This document shows positions 19,120 to 27,122 of a DNA stretch of 56,318 nt, in pieces. The DNA lies in assembly GCA_003818285.1 (NCBI GenBank), contig RPRB01000012.1:1-56318 (forward strand). Reading direction: 5' to 3'. The notes below the pieces were generated by a model. It was not told where the DNA came from. It was given only the letters and a program-made list of their open reading frames with translations, and made no database searches. How positions within the stretch are numbered: position 1 is the stretch's first letter; the number at the start of each line of letters is the position of its first letter. This DNA is from Myxococcaceae bacterium (GTDB taxonomy: Bacteria > Myxococcota > Myxococcia > Myxococcales > Myxococcaceae). A program made the position numbers and the translations under genes.

Positions 19120-20289
19120 TCATGACCCCAGCACCAGGTTGTCCCGGGTAACGAGCGCGTCGTAGCCCCGCCAGCCGAGCACGTCCTCGATCTCCTCGCT
19201 GTGCCGGCCCAGCAGCGCGCGGCAGGCCCGGGCGTCGTAGTTGACCAGGCCCCGGCCCCGCACCCGGCCCGAGCCATCGCGGATCTCCACCACGTCACCC
19301 TCCCGGAACTCGCCCTCCACCGCCAGCACCCCGATGGGCAGGAGCGAGGCCCGGCCACCCTCCAGCGCCGCCACCGCCCCGTCGTTGACCACCAGCGCAC
19401 CCGACTGGGGCGCGAGCGCGATGCGCTGCCGGCGCACCGCCCGCCGCTCGGCCGGAGGGATGCAGGTCCCCACCGTGTCCCCGGAAAGCAGCCGGCGCAG
19501 GACGCCGGGCGCGGCGCCGGAGGCCACGACCGTCGTCACCCCGGCCCGGCTCGCGAGCCTTGCTGCCTCCAGCTTGCTGGCCATCCCGCCCGTGCCCCCG
19601 GCGCTCACCCCGCCGAGCCGTGGGGTCTCGGCGTCGAGCACGTCGATGCGCCGGGCGGCGTGGTCGGTCCGGGGGTCGGCGGTGTACAGCCCGTCCACGT
19701 CGGTCAGGAGCACGAGGAGATCGGCGTCGACCCCGATGGCCACCCGGGCGCTCAGCCCGTCGTTGTCCCCGAACGCCGGCGCGCCCGTCTCCTCGCCCTG
19801 CGCGCGCCGGTGCTCCACCAGCTCGCGGATGCTCACGCTGTCGTTCTCGTTGAGCACCGGCACCGCGCGCAGCTCGAGGAGCCGCATCAGGGTCGTCCGG
19901 ACGCAGAGCGCCCGGTCACGGTCGCCGAGGTCGCTCTCCGTCAGCAGCACCTGGGCCGCGGTCACCCCGAACTGGGCGAAGGCCGAGGTGTAGAGCGCCA
20001 CGAGGTGTCCCTGCCCCACGGCGGCGCAGGCCTGGCGCAGCCCCAGCGAGCGCGGCCGCTCGGCGAGACCGAGCTGCTTCATGCCCAGGGCGACCGCACC
20101 GCTGGAGACGAGGAGGATCTGCCGCCCCTCCAGGCGAAGTCGGGCCATCTCCTCCACGAGCGACATCAGCCGCCCCAGGGCGAGCGACCGGCCATCGTGG
20201 GTCACCACCTGGGTGCCCAGCTTCACCACGATGCGCTGGCTGTCCCCGAGGGGAGGCCGCGGGCCCGGCTGTGCTAGGTCCGAGGGCAT
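19120..20289 (-). CDS. proB: Glutamate 5-kinase (ProB) with PUA domain
   Basis: The 389-residue protein has an amino acid kinase domain (RIVVKLGTQVVTHDG, LLVSSGAVALGMKQLG, PVLNENDSVS, FGDNDGLSARVA, LLTDVDGLYTADPR) followed by a C-terminal PUA domain (SGALVVNDGAVAALEGGRASLLPIGVLAVEGEF). It phosphorylates glutamate in the first step of proline synthesis and is usually feedback-inhibited by proline. The ATG at 20289 gives about 18 residues before the kinase core. That start codon overlaps the start codon of the divergent proC by two bases, with no good ribosome-binding site visible in front of it. Confidence 0.94.
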   Translation of the reverse strand: MPSDLAQPGPRPPLGDSQRIVVKLGTQVVTHDGRSLALGRLMSLVEEMARLRLEGRQILLVSSGAVALGMKQLGLAERPRSLGLRQACAAVGQGHLVALYTSAFAQFGVTAAQVLLTESDLGDRDRALCVRTTLMRLLELRAVPVLNENDSVSIRELVEHRRAQGEETGAPAFGDNDGLSARVAIGVDADLLVLLTDVDGLYTADPRTDHAARRIDVLDAETPRLGGVSAGGTGGMASKLEAARLASRAGVTTVVASGAAPGVLRRLLSGDTVGTCIPPAERRAVRRQRIALAPQSGALVVNDGAVAALEGGRASLLPIGVLAVEGEFREGDVVEIRDGSGRVRGRGLVNYDARACRALLGRHSEEIEDVLGWRGYDALVTRDNLVLGS

Positions 20290-21106
20290 GCTGGACAACG
20301 ACGGTACCCTGGGCGTCCTGGGTTGTGGAACGGTGGGCGAGGCGATCGTGCGCGGGCTCATCCGCTCGGGCTCGCTCGCTCCGGCGCGTCTGTCCGTCTC
20401 CACGCGCCGGACGGAGGCGGCCGAGGCGCTGGCGGCGAAGCACGGCGTCCGGGCCACGGTGGACAACCTCTCGGTCGCGCGCGAGGCGAGCGCGGTCCTG
20501 GTGTCGCTGAAGCCGCAGCAGCTCCAGGGCGTGCTCGACGCCGAGGAGATGCGCGCCGCACTTCGGGGCAAGCTGGTGCTGAGCACCGCGGCCGGCGTCC
20601 GCCTGGAGCAGATCCGCCGCTGGCTGCCGGAGAGCCCTCTCATCCGGGCGATGCCCAACACCCCGTGCACCATCGGCGAGGGCATGACCATCGTCTCCCG
20701 CGGCCCGCTGGCCACGGACGCCCACGTGCGGACTGCCGTCCGCCTGTTCCAGACCGTGGGCCGGTGCATCGAGCTGGAGGAGAAGTCGATGGACGTGGTC
20801 ACCGCGCTGAACAGCAGCGGGCCGGCGTTTGCCTACCTCATCATCGAGGCGCTCGCAGAAGGCGGCGTGATGATGGGCCTCCGCCGGGACGTGGCGATGG
20901 AGATCGCGGCCCAGATGCTCCACGGCTCGGCCCGGATGGTGCTCCAGACCGGGATGCACCCCGCCGCGCTGAAGGACCAGGTGACCACCCCGGCGGGGTG
21001 CACCATCGCCGGGCTGCTCACGCTCGAGGACGGCCGCATCCGCTCGGTCCTCGCCAGGGCGGTCGAGGAGGCGACCCGGGTCGCCTCACGTCTGGGGCAG
21101 TCGTAG
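20288..21106 (+). CDS. proC: Pyrroline-5-carboxylate reductase (ProC)
   Basis: The 272-residue enzyme reduces pyrroline-5-carboxylate to proline. It has an N-terminal Rossmann motif (LGVLGCGTVGEAIVRGL), the conserved RAMPNTPCTIGEGMT, and the C-terminal dimerisation signature LKDQVTTPAGCTIAGLLTLED. The length is normal. The start at 20288 leaves only six residues before the Rossmann strand, so little room exists for a later start. Only GAGGG one base before the ATG resembles a ribosome-binding site, so translation may be leaderless. With proB and proA alongside, the whole glutamate-to-proline route is in one locus. Confidence 0.95.
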   Translation: MLDNDGTLGVLGCGTVGEAIVRGLIRSGSLAPARLSVSTRRTEAAEALAAKHGVRATVDNLSVAREASAVLVSLKPQQLQGVLDAEEMRAALRGKLVLSTAAGVRLEQIRRWLPESPLIRAMPNTPCTIGEGMTIVSRGPLATDAHVRTAVRLFQTVGRCIELEEKSMDVVTALNSSGPAFAYLIIEALAEGGVMMGLRRDVAMEIAAQMLHGSARMVLQTGMHPAALKDQVTTPAGCTIAGLLTLEDGRIRSVLARAVEEATRVASRLGQS

Positions 21107-21215
21107 AAACACGCACTTCCGCCGAAATCAGGCCCACCCGCCGTGCGTTCTCCGGACGTGTCTGGCTCACTCGGCCGTTGCCGGGGAGACCGGGCCGCTG
21201 CCAGGATCTCCTTCC

Positions 21216-21839
21216 GTGGGACTGCTCGACGGCGAACGCCTTGCCTTCCTGAAGAAGCTCCGACCGGGGTCGCTGAAGCGCCTGGCGTCGCTGCGGATGG
21301 AAGACGTCGTGGGCCTCGAGGCGAAGCGCGCCCGCGGCCGGGTGAAGGCGCTCCGCACCCGCTACGCCTCCGCAGGCCCGCGCGAGCTCGGGCAGCACGT
21401 CATCGAGTCCACCAAGGGCCTGGCCTCGCTCAGCGGATCGGTGAGCGGCGTCTTCGGCCTGGTGAGCGTCCCGGCGGACCTGGTGGTCATGGCCTGGCTG
21501 CAGATCCGCATGATGGCCGACATCGCAACGGCCTACGGCGTCGACCTGCGCTTCCGGCGGGCCCGCACCGAGCTGCTCGCCGTGCTCGGCGAGGCCAACG
21601 GCGTGGGCCCGCTGCAGCGGTCCGGACCCAAGGTGCTGGGCAAGGTGGCGGCGGTGCTCGCCCAGAAGGGCGGCTTCACCTCCCTGGGCCGAGCGATGCC
21701 GCTGGTGGCCGCGCCGGTGACCGCCTGGCTCAACAACCACCACATCCAGATGGTCGGCGAGGCGGCGCTCCGTCAGTACGACGGGTTCGTCCGTGCGGCG
21801 GCCAAGACGCGGGCTGCGTCGGGAGCGAGCGCGCCATGA
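21216..21839 (+). CDS. EcsC-family protein
   Basis: The 207-residue protein starts at a GTG (21216). It has an amphipathic N-terminal half (KRLASLRMEDVVGLEAKRARGRVKALRTRY) and a central hydrophobic hairpin (GLASLSGSVSGVFGLVSVPADLVVMAWLQIRMMADIATAYG) that is the family-like core. EcsC was named for the third gene of the Bacillus ecs ABC transporter operon, but the biochemical role of the family is unknown. The protein probably associates with the inner membrane. Its stop overlaps the start of the next gene by four bases, tying it to a degenerate GGDEF protein. Confidence 0.6.
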   Translation: MGLLDGERLAFLKKLRPGSLKRLASLRMEDVVGLEAKRARGRVKALRTRYASAGPRELGQHVIESTKGLASLSGSVSGVFGLVSVPADLVVMAWLQIRMMADIATAYGVDLRFRRARTELLAVLGEANGVGPLQRSGPKVLGKVAAVLAQKGGFTSLGRAMPLVAAPVTAWLNNHHIQMVGEAALRQYDGFVRAAAKTRAASGASAP

Positions 21840-22321
21840 GCGCCCAGGTCGTCGAGCTGGACCTCGAGACAGGCGTCTACACGCGCGGGGCGTTCGAGCG
21901 CGAGCTGGCCTTCGCGGTGCAGGTCGCCCGCCGGGCGGCGCAGCCGTGCAGCCTCCTGGTGGTCGACGTGGACGACTTCCAGGCGCTCCGGGACGTGCGG
22001 GGCGATCTGGCGGCAGACAGCTGCGTCGAGGCGCTGGCCGAGCGCATCTCGGCGGAGAGCAGCGGGGCCGGACCCATCGGCCGGCTGGGGGCTGACACGT
22101 TCGCGCTGCTGCTGCCCGGCTGGGCGCTTCCCCGGGCCTGTGCGCTCGCCGACCGGCTTCGCAGCGCGGCGCGCGCGGACCAGTGCGTGAGCGCGACGGT
22201 GAGCGTGGGCGTGGCGGCGCTCCGGCCCGCCGAGCCCTGGGGCAACCTGCTCGAGGCCGCCGAGTCGGCGTGTACCCGCGCCAAGCAGGCCGGCCGCGAC
22301 CGCAGCGTCCACCGGCGCTGA
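21836..22321 (+). CDS. Degenerate GGDEF-domain protein
   Basis: The 161-residue protein is essentially a single GGDEF fold: DLETGVYTRGAFERELAFAV (the usual D..TGLxNR region altered), CSLLVVDVDDFQALRD with metal-binding Asp residues, and then GRLGADTFALLLPG where GGDEF should be. The signature reads G-A-D-T-F, so cyclase activity is unlikely. The C-terminal part (VSATVSVGVAAL, then AKQAGRDR) is normal. It may bind c-di-GMP or GTP as a sensor, or have purely structural roles. There is no N-terminal sensor domain. It overlaps the EcsC-like gene (ATGA) and so is probably its functional partner. Confidence 0.8.
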   Translation: MSAQVVELDLETGVYTRGAFERELAFAVQVARRAAQPCSLLVVDVDDFQALRDVRGDLAADSCVEALAERISAESSGAGPIGRLGADTFALLLPGWALPRACALADRLRSAARADQCVSATVSVGVAALRPAEPWGNLLEAAESACTRAKQAGRDRSVHRR

Positions 22322-22349
22322 GCGGCAGGGCGACGACCGGACGATCCCC

Positions 22350-22594
22350 GGTAACGAGGCGGTGACGAGGTGTCCGGTAACGAGGTGTCTGGCACCTCGA
22401 CGGCCGCACCTCGACGGCCACCTCGGGTAACGAGGTGTCTGGCACCTGCGGTAGGCACCTCCGGTAACGAGGTGTCTGGCGCCCCGACGGCGGAGGTCGG
22501 GTCGGCACCTTGAGATCCCGCATGCGTCGCCGCACGCCGCTCTGGCCCGCATAACCAGGCGTAACCAGGTGCCTTTACGAGTTGTCTGGCACCT
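22350..22594. repeat. Cluster of REP-like imperfect palindromes
   Basis: The core AGGTGTCTGGCACCT folds back on itself. Full cores occur at 22383-22397 and 22433-22447, a variant at 22470-22484 and another at 22580-22594, plus a partial copy near 22350-22374. Most are preceded by GGTAACG or TTACG, and the unit CACCTCGACGG recurs between them. The same core stands alone at 36376 and 54086. This fits REP elements of the kind mobilised by RAYT transposases; no such transposase is in the window. Confidence 0.7.
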
Positions 22595-22700
22595 CGACGG
22601 CGGGCACCTCGACCGCGCCTCCTTCGGGACTTCGGACGTGTCGATCACCCAGCGAAGGTGGCAGCGCAACCTGCCACGTGCTATCTACAGATATATCGAC

Positions 22701-22725
22701 TCGACACATCGACGCGATGTGTCGA
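22701..22725. promoter_or_regulatory. 25-bp perfect palindrome, candidate PadR operator
   Basis: The half-site TCGACACATCG is mirrored exactly around the central ACG (11-3-11). It ends 32 bp before the padR-like ATG and just after an AT-rich stretch (TATCTACAGATATA) that could hold a -10 element. PadR dimers bind ACAT/ATGT-containing inverted repeats, and the ACAT and ATGT are present. Autoregulation is the simplest reading. Confidence 0.6.
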
Positions 22726-22757
22726 CCGAGGCCGGTTGGCCGGCAAGGAGCCCTGCG

Positions 22758-23336
22758 ATGAGTCACGGAGAGAGTTGGGGCTGGCACCCCGGGATGTGGA
22801 TGGGACGCGGACCGTGGGGGCGCCACGGACGAAGCGGACGGGGAGACTGGTGGGAGATGTTCGGTGGCCCGCCTCCGCGCGCCGAGCGAGGCGCGGTCCG
22901 CTACCTGGTGCTGGACGCGCTGGAGAAGCAGCCCCGGCACGGCTACGAGATCATGCAGACCATCGAGGAGCGGAGCGGGCAGGCCTACCGCCCGAGCCCC
23001 GGGGTCATCTACCCCACCCTCCAGATGCTGGAGGAGCTCCGGCACGTGCGGGGCACCGACGACGACGGGCGGCGCATCTACGCGATCACCCCGGAGGGCC
23101 AGCGCGACCTCCAGGAGCATCGCTCGGAGGTGGAGGACTTCTACGAGCGCTCGGGCGCTTCGAGCTGGGTGGAGAGCGCCGAGGACCTGGCTGATCTCAT
23201 GCAGCGCGCGGCGCAGCTCTTCCGGGTGCTCCGCCGCGCGGCGCGCCGCGGCCGCCTCACACCGACGGCGATGCGAAAGCTCCGCACGGTTCTGGATGAG
23301 GTCCTGGCCAAGGTGAGCTCGATCGTCGAGGAGTGA
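22758..23336 (+). CDS. PadR-family transcriptional regulator
   Basis: The 192-residue protein has a Gly/Trp/His-rich N-terminal tail of about 45 residues (GWHPGMWMGRGPWGRHGRSG) and then the PadR winged helix (RAERGAVRYLVLDALEKQPR, HGYEIMQTIEERSGQAYRPSPG, VIYPTLQMLEELRHV). A C-terminal helical part (Vir/PadR_C-like) mediates dimerisation. The ATG at 22758 follows AAGGAG at 22745-22750. The Trp/His-rich N-terminus is seen in PadR proteins from several GC-rich phyla and might bind metal or haem, which is conjecture. No effector gene is adjacent on this strand. Confidence 0.92.
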   Translation: MSHGESWGWHPGMWMGRGPWGRHGRSGRGDWWEMFGGPPPRAERGAVRYLVLDALEKQPRHGYEIMQTIEERSGQAYRPSPGVIYPTLQMLEELRHVRGTDDDGRRIYAITPEGQRDLQEHRSEVEDFYERSGASSWVESAEDLADLMQRAAQLFRVLRRAARRGRLTPTAMRKLRTVLDEVLAKVSSIVEE

Positions 23337-23378
23337 CCGGTCCGTCGACGACGCGCGTGCGCGGCCCGCCGGCTCTTC

Positions 23379-23906
23379 TCACGACAGCAGCTGCCCGGCG
23401 GACCAGGCCAGCGCGCCGGCGAACATCAAAGAGAGCGCACCGAGCCGGGTCTTCACCGCGAGCACACCGACCAGCACCGCGACGCCGAGCGCGAGGACGT
23501 GCCGGGTCCCGGCCGCGGTCCACATCAGCGACGCCGCCGACGCGGCCAGCAGCCCCAGCACGACCGGGCGCATCGCCAGCTCCAGCCGCCGCACCCAGGT
23601 GACCTCTCGCCAGCGGTGGTACACGGCGTAGGCCGCTCCCATGATCGCAACCGGCCCGCTGTAGATGCCCACGAAGGCAACCAGCGCCCCGGCGAGCCCT
23701 GCCACTTGCCAGCCGATGACCGCGCACATCGCCATGTTGGGCCCCGGAACCACCTGACCGAGGACGAACGCCTGGAGGAAACCCTCGGGCGTGACGAAGC
23801 CCTGATCCACCAGCGCCCGCTGCAGCTCGGGGAGCACGGCAAACACGCTCCCGAAGGAGACCAGCCCGAGCCGGAAGAAGATCCAGAACAGCGCCAGCAG
23901 CTTCAC
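23379..23906 (-). CDS. ChrA-type (CHR) transporter half, second subunit
   Basis: This 175-residue membrane protein is one CHR domain: ALFWIFFRLGLVSFGSVFAVLPELQRALVDQGFV, then FVLGQVVPGPNMAMCAVIGWQVAGLAGALVAF, and further membrane spans. CHR proteins in the ChrA family export chromate or act on related anions. Short single-domain members work in pairs. The start is a GTG at 23906 overlapping the stop of the first half by four bases. The protein lacks any cytoplasmic regulatory domain. The substrate cannot be judged from sequence; chromate is only the best-known one. Confidence 0.85.
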   Translation of the reverse strand: MKLLALFWIFFRLGLVSFGSVFAVLPELQRALVDQGFVTPEGFLQAFVLGQVVPGPNMAMCAVIGWQVAGLAGALVAFVGIYSGPVAIMGAAYAVYHRWREVTWVRRLELAMRPVVLGLLAASAASLMWTAAGTRHVLALGVAVLVGVLAVKTRLGALSLMFAGALAWSAGQLLS

Positions 23907-24475
23907 AGGGCGAACTCCAGGACGATTGCGATCGGGATCGCCACGCCCAGGACGGCGAACAGCGAGGCGCCGGAGAGGATCGCCACCCCCACCGCGGCCA
24001 TCAGCAGGCCGCGCGCGACTCGCACTCGCATCCGGGCGGGCGTGGCCGGATCCGCGGTGCTCGCCAGCGCCGGCAACCGCCTCGAGATGAACAGGAGGAG
24101 CAGCACGATCCCCGCCACCGCCATTCCACGCAGGGGCGCCTGCACCCACGGCCTGTCCACTGCGAGCGCCCCGGAGAGCGCGACCGCCAGCACCGCGCCC
24201 GGGAGACACAGGCAGAGGATGCCGAGCACGGCACCGAGAGGCCCGACGAGGCGGTAGCCGAGGTACGCCGAGAGATTGACGATGTTGGGGCCGGGGAGAA
24301 GCTGGGCCACGGTGAGGACCTCGGCAAACTCGTTCGTGCTCAGCCAGCCCCGGCGCCGGACCACCGCGTCCTCGTAAAGCGGGAGGCGGCTCGCCGAGCC
24401 GAAGCTCAACGTCCCGATGGCTGCGTTGACGCGCAGCCAGTCCGCAAGAGTGGGAACCGGACGGCTCGCGGTCAC
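23903..24475 (-). CDS. ChrA-type (CHR) transporter half, first subunit
   Basis: This 190-residue CHR-domain protein begins TLADWLRVNAAIGTLSFGS and has the conserved AEVLTVAQLLPGPNIVNLSAYLGYRLVG followed by about five membrane helices. It pairs with the next gene to make an antiparallel two-half transporter. It starts at a GTG (24475) that overlaps the stop of the NAD synthetase gene by four bases, an unusual coupling for a transporter. The longer frame upstream in this phase is an antisense-like shadow of nadE. Confidence 0.85.
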   Translation of the reverse strand: MTASRPVPTLADWLRVNAAIGTLSFGSASRLPLYEDAVVRRRGWLSTNEFAEVLTVAQLLPGPNIVNLSAYLGYRLVGPLGAVLGILCLCLPGAVLAVALSGALAVDRPWVQAPLRGMAVAGIVLLLLFISRRLPALASTADPATPARMRVRVARGLLMAAVGVAILSGASLFAVLGVAIPIAIVLEFAL

Positions 24476-26370
24476 TTCTTCTTCAGCGCCCACTCGGCGT
24501 GCGTGACCACCGGGAGCTGCAGTGCCCGCTCCCGGTCCAGGTCCAGGTTCCCGATGTGCAGTGACAGCGGCGCCTGCACCCACTTGTAGATGCTGGAGAG
24601 GAACAGCCTCACGAACTTCGTCACGTACCCGTGCACCGCCTCCGGAGAGACGTCGGGGAACATCGAGCCGACGACGCGCTCCACTTCGTCGGGGAGCAGC
24701 TTCTCGTCGGCGAAGAGATGGAAGCAGGCGTCGAGCACCCGGAAGGGCATCAGCTCCTCCTCGCCCACCTGGTTCGGCGCCAGCTCGGGGCCCGGCGGCT
24801 TCTGCAGCACCAGGCGGATGCCCTCCAGCGGGTGCACCTCCTGGAGGTAATCGAGCAGCACCATCACCACCGTCTTCGGCACGTTGGCGATGACCGCCAG
24901 CGCGCCCTCGAGGTCGCCTCCCACGGTGGTGTACCCCACCGCGCGCTCGCTCATGTTGCCGGTCTGGAGGAACAGGCCACCACTGGAGTTGCTCCAGCTC
25001 CACATTCGCTGACCGCGGATCCGCGCCTGGACGTTCTGCTCGGTGAGCTGGGTCAACGCCTCGCCAGGCTGGAGCATCGCCCGGACCGCTTCCAGCTCTC
25101 GCTCGAACGCCGCGTCGATGCTCACCACCCGGAGCGGCACTCCGAGCTCGTCACAGACGGTGCGCGCCGCCTTCTCCGTCTCCGCCGACGAGTAGCGGCT
25201 CGGCATGTAGAACGCCCGGAGCAGACTCCCCGGCGCCTCGGGCTTCTTCCGCGTCGCCCAGCGGTGGGCGACCAGCAGGGTCAGCAGCGAGTCCCTGCCG
25301 CCGGAGAGCGCCACCCCGACGGTCTTGAAGACCCGGTTCTTCTCGAAGTAATCGCCCACCCCCATCGCCAGGGCGTCGAGTACGTCCTCGCAGTAGCGGG
25401 TGCGCGCCGGGACGTGCTTCTCCGGACCGGGGAGGAAGAAGCTCCCGTGCGCCGGGACCGGGTAGGTCAGCTTCTCCCGGCGGGTGCGAAACTCGCTGGC
25501 GGGGATGTCGAGCGTCGGGACCGGCTCGTGTGAGGCGGCCCACGCGGTGTGGTCCATCCGCCAGGTCGTGTTCTCGCTCCGGAGCCGCATGGTGCGGTCG
25601 AGGTCGACGGTGGTGGCCTCCCAGCCCTCGCGCCAGCGCGCCACGTCGAGCATCAGCTTCCCGTTCTGGAAGACGAAGCCGCCGCCGTCGAAGAGCAGGC
25701 CGTCGTTGCCGCCCACGAGGTTCACATAGGCCAGCGTGCACTGGTGGTCGCCGGCGCGGGTGATGAGCATCTCCCGCCGGGTTTGATCCGTCCCCACGCG
25801 GAAGGCGGAGCCGGAGATGTTCACCACCAGCTCGGCGCCCGAGTAGGTGCGCCGGCGCATCGGGCAGTCGGTGGTCCAGGCGTCCTCGCACACCTCCGGG
25901 GCGATGACGCCGAAGTCGAACCGGAAGATGAGGTCGCCGAAGGGAACGCCCCGGTGCTCGCCGAGCTGGTAGGGAAAGCCACGGCTGAAGGTGCGGCCCT
26001 CGTAATAGATGCTGTACGTCGGGAGCTTCTCCTTGGGCACCAGGCCCCGGATCTCCCCGCCGGCGACGATGGCCGCGCAGCCGTAGCGGAGGCCCTCGTG
26101 GAGGACGGCCACACCAAGGACGTGCACCGTGGGGTGGCTCTTCGTCTCCTTCGCGAAGTGCTGCAGGGCCCGCCACTGATCCTCGACGAACCCCTGCCAC
26201 TGGATGAGGTCCTCGGGCGGGTACCCGCCGATCATCTGCTCGGGGTAGGCGGCGACCGTCACGTCCGCGGCGGCCATCTCCTTCGCGAAACGGAGCGCCC
26301 GTTCCACGTTGCCCTGGGTGGCGCCCACCGTGGTGTTCACCGAGGCGAGGCCGATCTTGACCAGCCGCAT
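24472..26370 (-). CDS. nadE: Glutamine-dependent NAD+ synthetase
   Basis: The 632-residue enzyme makes NAD+ from deamido-NAD+, ATP and glutamine. The N-terminal nitrilase-like glutaminase has a complete triad: Glu44 (AYPEQMIGGY), Lys113 (LVPKEKLPTY) and Cys161 (IAPEVCEDAW). The C-terminal ATP-pyrophosphatase domain carries SGGRDS at 356-361 and GNMSERAVGYTTVGGD. The length matches the large glutamine-using form. It starts 2 bp after the stop of the LON-domain gene and overlaps the first CHR transporter gene, so all four may be one transcript. Confidence 0.95.
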   Translation of the reverse strand: MRLVKIGLASVNTTVGATQGNVERALRFAKEMAAADVTVAAYPEQMIGGYPPEDLIQWQGFVEDQWRALQHFAKETKSHPTVHVLGVAVLHEGLRYGCAAIVAGGEIRGLVPKEKLPTYSIYYEGRTFSRGFPYQLGEHRGVPFGDLIFRFDFGVIAPEVCEDAWTTDCPMRRRTYSGAELVVNISGSAFRVGTDQTRREMLITRAGDHQCTLAYVNLVGGNDGLLFDGGGFVFQNGKLMLDVARWREGWEATTVDLDRTMRLRSENTTWRMDHTAWAASHEPVPTLDIPASEFRTRREKLTYPVPAHGSFFLPGPEKHVPARTRYCEDVLDALAMGVGDYFEKNRVFKTVGVALSGGRDSLLTLLVAHRWATRKKPEAPGSLLRAFYMPSRYSSAETEKAARTVCDELGVPLRVVSIDAAFERELEAVRAMLQPGEALTQLTEQNVQARIRGQRMWSWSNSSGGLFLQTGNMSERAVGYTTVGGDLEGALAVIANVPKTVVMVLLDYLQEVHPLEGIRLVLQKPPGPELAPNQVGEEELMPFRVLDACFHLFADEKLLPDEVERVVGSMFPDVSPEAVHGYVTKFVRLFLSSIYKWVQAPLSLHIGNLDLDRERALQLPVVTHAEWALKKK

Positions 26371-26372
26371 CG

Positions 26373-27029
26373 TCAGTTCACCGGCCCCTCGGGCTTCGCC
26401 GGGGCGAGCCGCGCCAGCACCTCGCTGACCTCGGCCAGCACCGAGCGCAGCCGGGCGCGCACGTCGAGCTCGCACAGGAGATCCTGGCGGCGCTCGACGT
26501 CGGCCACCACGCTCGAGGCCACCACGTCGGCAAGCGCGCCGCCCGAGGCCCGGGCCGACGCCTGGAGCAATCCCTGGGCGACCGGGGGCGGCAGGCGCGC
26601 CGCGAGCTCGAGCATCGCCTGGCGAAGCTGCTCCTCCTCCACGCCGTGGTAGTCGGCGTCGGGAAGGATGGCCGCGCGCACCTCGCGGTAGAGCTGGTCG
26701 GGCGGGAGCTCCTCGAGGATGCGCGCGCGCACCGTGCCCTGCACGATGATGTTGTACCGCCCGCCGTCCAGCTCCTCGTGCCAGGCGATGATGCCCGCAC
26801 AGACCATGGGCCGCATGCGCGGGCGCCCGGAGTAGCTGCCCTCGTAGCCCGGCTCGAGCTGCGCCATCGCCATCACCTTGTCGCCGGCCAGCGCCGACTT
26901 CACCAGGGAGCGAAAGCGAGGCTCGAAGATGTGGAGAGGAAGGACGGTGTGCGGAAACAGCACGGCCGAAGGGAGGGGGAAGACCTTGAGCGCGGACGCG
27001 GCACGCTCCACCCGTTCCATGGCCGTCAT
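26373..27029 (-). CDS. LON substrate-binding-domain protein
   Basis: The 218-residue protein consists only of the N-terminal domain of Lon proteases (FPLPSAVLFPHTVLPLHIFEPRFR, then AGDKVMAMAQLEPGYEGSYSGRP and helical C-terminal region). It has no AAA+ or protease part, which is normal for this stand-alone family. The family may help recognise misfolded proteins, but the function is not established. The start at 27029 (MTAMERVE) is chosen over an internal ATG at 27020. The much longer frame upstream is not coding-like. Confidence 0.88.
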   Translation of the reverse strand: MTAMERVERAASALKVFPLPSAVLFPHTVLPLHIFEPRFRSLVKSALAGDKVMAMAQLEPGYEGSYSGRPRMRPMVCAGIIAWHEELDGGRYNIIVQGTVRARILEELPPDQLYREVRAAILPDADYHGVEEEQLRQAMLELAARLPPPVAQGLLQASARASGGALADVVASSVVADVERRQDLLCELDVRARLRSVLAEVSEVLARLAPAKPEGPVN

Positions 27030-27122
27030 GCCAGGCAACCTAACATCCGGACACCCGACTGCCACACACAGCCACCCCTCGGTCCCGGGGGCCTTCCTGC
27101 TAGGGTGCCGGCCGATTCCCGC

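Noticed and set aside
22350-22500. Repeated unit could be taken as a short CRISPR array
   Set aside because: The copies are near-palindromic, of irregular spacing (50, then 37 bp), partly degenerate, and lack unique spacers of constant length; no cas genes are near.
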